Below are positions 6,754 through 9,069 of a DNA stretch of 9,069 nt, piece after piece. The translations under genes were made by a program, and so were the position numbers. Each line of letters starts with the position of its first letter. Within the stretch, counting starts at the first letter, position 1. The stretch comes from Dyella_B sp035690825 (GTDB taxonomy: Bacteria; Pseudomonadota; Gammaproteobacteria; Xanthomonadales; Rhodanobacteraceae). Location: the NCBI RefSeq assembly GCF_051954575.1, contig NZ_JBQCHP010000057.1, positions 1-9,069 on the forward strand. The letters are read 5' to 3'. Below the pieces are notes generated by a model that saw only the letters and a program-made list of their open reading frames with translations, was not told where the DNA came from and ran no database searches.

Positions 6754-7047
6754 ATGGCAGATACGATTGAATGGTTGGAAACCATCGGCAAGAACGCCGC
6801 GCTGCGTCGCGCTCCGGCCGAGAAACTTGCGGAAACCTTGGAAGCGACAGATGCCACGGCCGCGTTGAAGGCGGCCGTGAAGTCTCAAGATCGCTCTGCG
6901 TTGTTTGCCGAACTCGGGCACAAGCCCGTGAGAATGCACAACATGAATGGTCCCTCGCATCCGGAAGAGCCGGATCATGACCATGACGAGCACGCGCCAA
7001 CGCGTCCGCCTCGCCCTGATCAAGACCAACCATCGCGCGATCGGTAG
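6754..7047 (+). CDS. candidate split-borosin precursor with His/Asp/Pro-rich tail
   Basis: The 97-residue product follows the methyltransferase by 60 bases. Residues 1-55 are predicted helical: MADTIEWLETIGKNAALRRA, then AEKLAETL at 22-29, then AALKAAVKSQDRSALFAELG at 36-55. The heptad-like Leu/Ala pattern is like the borosin-binding leader domain of split-borosin substrates (SonA type) and the clasp helices of OphMA. After LG at 54-55 the composition changes sharply. KPVRMHNMN (57-65) is a short semi-hydrophobic segment. Residues 66-97 then have no Leu, Ile, Val, Met or aromatic residue, and hold 8 Pro, 9 Asp/Glu and 4 His, including HDHDEH at 75-80. The leader plus compositionally odd tail is typical of a RiPP precursor. 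Which residues are methylated cannot be read from the sequence; 58-66 is the nearest candidate. No close homologue of the tail is known to me. An alternative is a non-RiPP protein partner of the methyltransferase. Confidence 0.78.
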   Translation: MADTIEWLETIGKNAALRRAPAEKLAETLEATDATAALKAAVKSQDRSALFAELGHKPVRMHNMNGPSHPEEPDHDHDEHAPTRPPRPDQDQPSRDR

Positions 7048-7052
7048 ATTGC

Positions 7053-8858
7053 ATGTCGCGGTGGGAGCACCGCTTCAGGCCATGGCCCATTTTTGTGGCC
7101 ATGGCTTTTTGCGCTTTCGAGCCGTCGCTGAGCGAAGATGCGCCGGCGCCCTCCATCGCAACGCTGCTGGTCCAGACCGAGAGCCTGCGCACGTCCAATC
7201 ACCCGAGATTTCAACGCCTCCTGGAGGTGCTGCATCAGCAAATTCCCGGCATGTCCGCGCACGAACGCTGGCAATTGCGCTACCTGGACGCGTATCAGGC
7301 TTCCTTCCAGGGTGATTACGCCAATGCCGAGATCATGCTGCGGGACATCATGGATCATTCCGCAGATTCGATTTTGATGACCAAGGCCGCTGCCGTTCTC
7401 ATGAACGACATGGGCAGCAACAAGCGCTATACGGAAGCGTTTGAACTCGCCAATCGGTTGGCGGCCGACCTGCCGAAAACGCAAGACAAGCTGACGCGCT
7501 TCCTGGTCTTGTTCTACCTATCGCAATTGCTCAAATTGGCGGGACAGTACGATTTGGCGGCCAACTATGCGCACGACATGATGCAGACCCTTCCTGCAGG
7601 GGAAACACCATGTAAACCGCAGGCCATGCTTGTACATGTGTTTTATGACAGTCACAGACTGACTCTCTCGATGCCGGAACTTCAGCATGCCATCGAGATC
7701 TGCCAGAACGCCGGCGAGCCCGTCATTGCCGATTCGCTGTGGCTCATCAAGGCTAGTCTTTACCTGGATGAAGGACAGCCAGACAAAGCGATAGCGTTGC
7801 TCCAACGTATTGCCCCTGGCATTCACTCCAACCCCAATTACTACAATACGCTGGACCTTCGATCTGAGCTTGCGCAGGGATATTGGAAGCTGGGCAAGGA
7901 CGACCAAGCACATGCAGCAGCGCTCGATACCCTGGCGGCTGCTTCTCCAAACGATGTCAATGAGGAGTTGAGGGACGCCTACGACGTGCTCTATCACGTT
8001 GAAAAAAAGCAGGGCAACGTGGCAGCCGCACTGGGCTATTACGAACACGCCGTTGCCCAGAACATCGGCCATCTCAACGATGTCAGCGCCAGGACGCTGG
8101 CTTACGACGTGGCCCAGCAACACATGCTTGCTCAAAAGCTGGAGACGGAAAAACTGAGCAAGCAAAACAACATACTTCGCTTGCAGCAGACGCTGGCCGT
8201 CAAGACGATCGAAACCGGCCGGCTCTATATCGTGCTGCTGCTCGTGGTTCTGGGCTCCGTGATCATCTGGTTGTTTCGCACCAAGCGCGCGCAACTCCAT
8301 TTTCAGCGGCAAGCCCGTCTCGATGGCCTCACCGGCATCCTCAACCACCAGCACTTCATCAGCGAAGCGCAGCGCCATATTCGCCTGATGGAACGGAAGC
8401 TGGGTCCTGCCTGCCTGATCTTCATCGACCTGGACTACTTCAAGCAGATCAACGATACACACGGCCATGCCATTGGCGACACGGTATTGAAGCATACGGT
8501 GGCCCTCTGCAAGCAGCCATTGCGCGCCAGCGATTTGTTCGGGCGCCTCGGCGGCGAGGAGTTCGGCATCCTCTTGCTGGATTGCACGCCTGGGCAGGGT
8601 GCTGCCATTGCCGATCGCATTCGCACCACGATCGAGGCCACGTCGATCGATGCAGGAGAGCGCGCGATAACCTTCTCTGCCAGCATCGGCCTGGCCTCTA
8701 CCGTCACGTGCGGGTACGACCTGCAGCGGCTGTGCAGGGACGCCGATACCGCGCTGTACCGGGCCAAGCACATCGGGCGCAATTGCGTTATCGCCCATAC
8801 GGGACACGACGATCGGGACAGCGGCCTGGACGCCGAAAACATGAAAGCCATGAGCTAG
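7053..8858 (+). CDS. membrane diguanylate cyclase with periplasmic repeat-type sensor region
   Basis: The 601-residue product makes cyclic di-GMP from two GTP. A short signal-like segment (about residues 9-22, RPWPIFVAMAFCAF) precedes a helical, TPR-like region up to about 370, with Ala/Leu/Tyr-rich helix pairs such as DEGQPDKAIALLQRI. A coiled-coil-like stretch near 365-388 leads to a membrane helix at 391-408 (LYIVLLLVVLGSVIIWLF). The cytoplasmic GGDEF domain starts near DGLTGILNHQHF at 424. Metal and substrate residues are in FIDLDYFKQIND (Asp459) and the active-site GGEEF at 500-504. RASD at 491-494, five residues upstream, is a canonical inhibitory I-site. All catalytic features look intact. 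The start at 7053 keeps the signal segment needed to export the sensor region; ATG 7101 would remove it. The gene begins five bases after the precursor stop, so it could be read with it, but a terminator-like hairpin lies within its first codons. Its stop overlaps the edge of an IS630 element. Confidence 0.9.
   Translation: MSRWEHRFRPWPIFVAMAFCAFEPSLSEDAPAPSIATLLVQTESLRTSNHPRFQRLLEVLHQQIPGMSAHERWQLRYLDAYQASFQGDYANAEIMLRDIMDHSADSILMTKAAAVLMNDMGSNKRYTEAFELANRLAADLPKTQDKLTRFLVLFYLSQLLKLAGQYDLAANYAHDMMQTLPAGETPCKPQAMLVHVFYDSHRLTLSMPELQHAIEICQNAGEPVIADSLWLIKASLYLDEGQPDKAIALLQRIAPGIHSNPNYYNTLDLRSELAQGYWKLGKDDQAHAAALDTLAAASPNDVNEELRDAYDVLYHVEKKQGNVAAALGYYEHAVAQNIGHLNDVSARTLAYDVAQQHMLAQKLETEKLSKQNNILRLQQTLAVKTIETGRLYIVLLLVVLGSVIIWLFRTKRAQLHFQRQARLDGLTGILNHQHFISEAQRHIRLMERKLGPACLIFIDLDYFKQINDTHGHAIGDTVLKHTVALCKQPLRASDLFGRLGGEEFGILLLDCTPGQGAAIADRIRTTIEATSIDAGERAITFSASIGLASTVTCGYDLQRLCRDADTALYRAKHIGRNCVIAHTGHDDRDSGLDAENMKAMS
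7079..7110 (+). terminator. intrinsic-terminator-like hairpin inside the cyclase signal-peptide codons
   Basis: GCCATGGCC (7079-7087) and GGCCATGGC (7097-7105) are perfect nine-base complements around a nine-base loop, followed at once by TTTTT (7106-7110). The stem is GC-rich and the layout is that of a rho-independent terminator. It lies 32 bases after the precursor stop, so it would end or attenuate the methyltransferase-precursor transcript. It is also within codons 9-20 of the cyclase reading frame. Confidence 0.65.
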
Positions 8859-9069
8859 TGCGGTGTCTCAAAAATAACTTTAACTAATTCATGCCGTGTG
8901 TCATGGTTGGTTCCTTGATAAACGGGAGCTCTTGTTCATGGCCAAGCGCGGACGCCCTGCTTCAACGTTAACGATCACCGATCAAGAGCGTGCAGAGTTG
9001 CTAGCGCATCTGGCAATTCGTAAAGCGCCTGCGGATGAAAAGCTGCGCATTCGGATCGTGCTGGGCTGT
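8858..9069 (+). mobile_element. left end of an IS630-family insertion sequence (cut by window edge)
   Basis: GC content drops abruptly after the cyclase stop, and an AT-richer stretch (CTCAAAAATAACTTTAACTAA) precedes a transposase gene. IS630/Tc1-mariner elements insert at TA. The TA at 8856-8857 lies within the cyclase TAG stop, placing the first element base at 8858. The right end is outside the window, so the terminal inverted repeat and target duplication cannot be confirmed and the exact boundary is an inference. Confidence 0.55.
8938..9069 (+). CDS. IS630-family transposase, N-terminal 44 residues (cut by window edge)
   Basis: The frame starts MAKRGRPASTLTITDQERAE and continues through LLAHLAIRKAPADEKLRIRI to the window edge without a stop. 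The RGRP start, the T(I/L)(T/S)D.ER segment and the closing R.RIVLGC are typical of the N-terminus of IS630-family transposases, just before their helix-turn-helix. GGGAG at 8924-8928 lies nine bases before the ATG. The DDE catalytic domain is outside the window, so whether the gene is intact is unknown. Confidence 0.75.
   Translation, partial: MAKRGRPASTLTITDQERAELLAHLAIRKAPADEKLRIRIVLGC

Noticed and set aside
7518..8807. Long minus-strand open frame opposite the cyclase (429 codons)
   Set aside because: It is an antisense shadow; the plus strand has a full GGDEF domain with GGEEF and I-site.
1..9069. CRISPR arrays, tRNA or rRNA genes
   Set aside because: No regularly spaced direct repeats, cloverleaf-like sequences or rRNA segments were seen on either strand.

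Overview
The window looks like a chromosomal segment of a GC-rich gammaproteobacterium, most likely a Xanthomonadales/Rhodanobacteraceae-type organism (Dyella/Rhodanobacter-like). This rests on codons ending strongly in G/C, Tdh and DUF748 proteins of that general type, and a GTAG-type REP doublet of the kind known from Stenotrophomonas and relatives. The taxonomic call is an inference from sequence reading only.

Layout: (1) 1-185, minus strand, the N-terminal part of miaA (tRNA dimethylallyltransferase), cut by the window edge. (2) 186-504, an intergenic stretch with no convincing gene. (3) 505-609, a very small GTG-started single-pass membrane protein. (4) 691-1725, tdh (L-threonine 3-dehydrogenase) behind a perfect TATAAT -10 element. 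(5) 1729-1798, a nested palindrome, best read as two inverted REP units (a REPIN). (6) 1930-5610, a very large DUF748/AsmA-like envelope protein. (7) 5611-5865, a leader region with a candidate promoter and hairpins. (8) 5866-7047, a two-gene RiPP cassette. (9) 7053-8858, a membrane diguanylate cyclase with a periplasmic repeat-type sensor region. (10) 8858 to the end, the left end and first 44 codons of an IS630-family element.

The most interesting part is 5866-7047. The first gene encodes a stand-alone tetrapyrrole-methylase-fold protein. Its motifs match the peptide backbone alpha-N-methyltransferase domain of borosins (OphMA type) almost word for word: YYAEGKSRLKTY, VFYGHPG, PGISAEDCLYADL. 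It lacks the fused C-terminal clasp and core peptide of the fungal enzymes. Sixty bases downstream, behind a much stronger ribosome binding site, lies a 97-residue protein. It has a helical leader resembling a borosin-binding domain and a highly unusual C-terminal tail rich in Pro, Asp/Glu and His (HDHDEH). Together they look like a split, trans-acting borosin system with an atypical, possibly metal-binding substrate tail.

Just after the precursor gene is a strong intrinsic-terminator-like hairpin with a T tract. It lies inside the signal-peptide codons of the diguanylate cyclase gene, which starts only 5 bases after the precursor stop. This suggests high precursor expression with attenuated read-through into the cyclase. 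The IS630 element appears to have inserted at a TA that now forms part of the cyclase stop codon.
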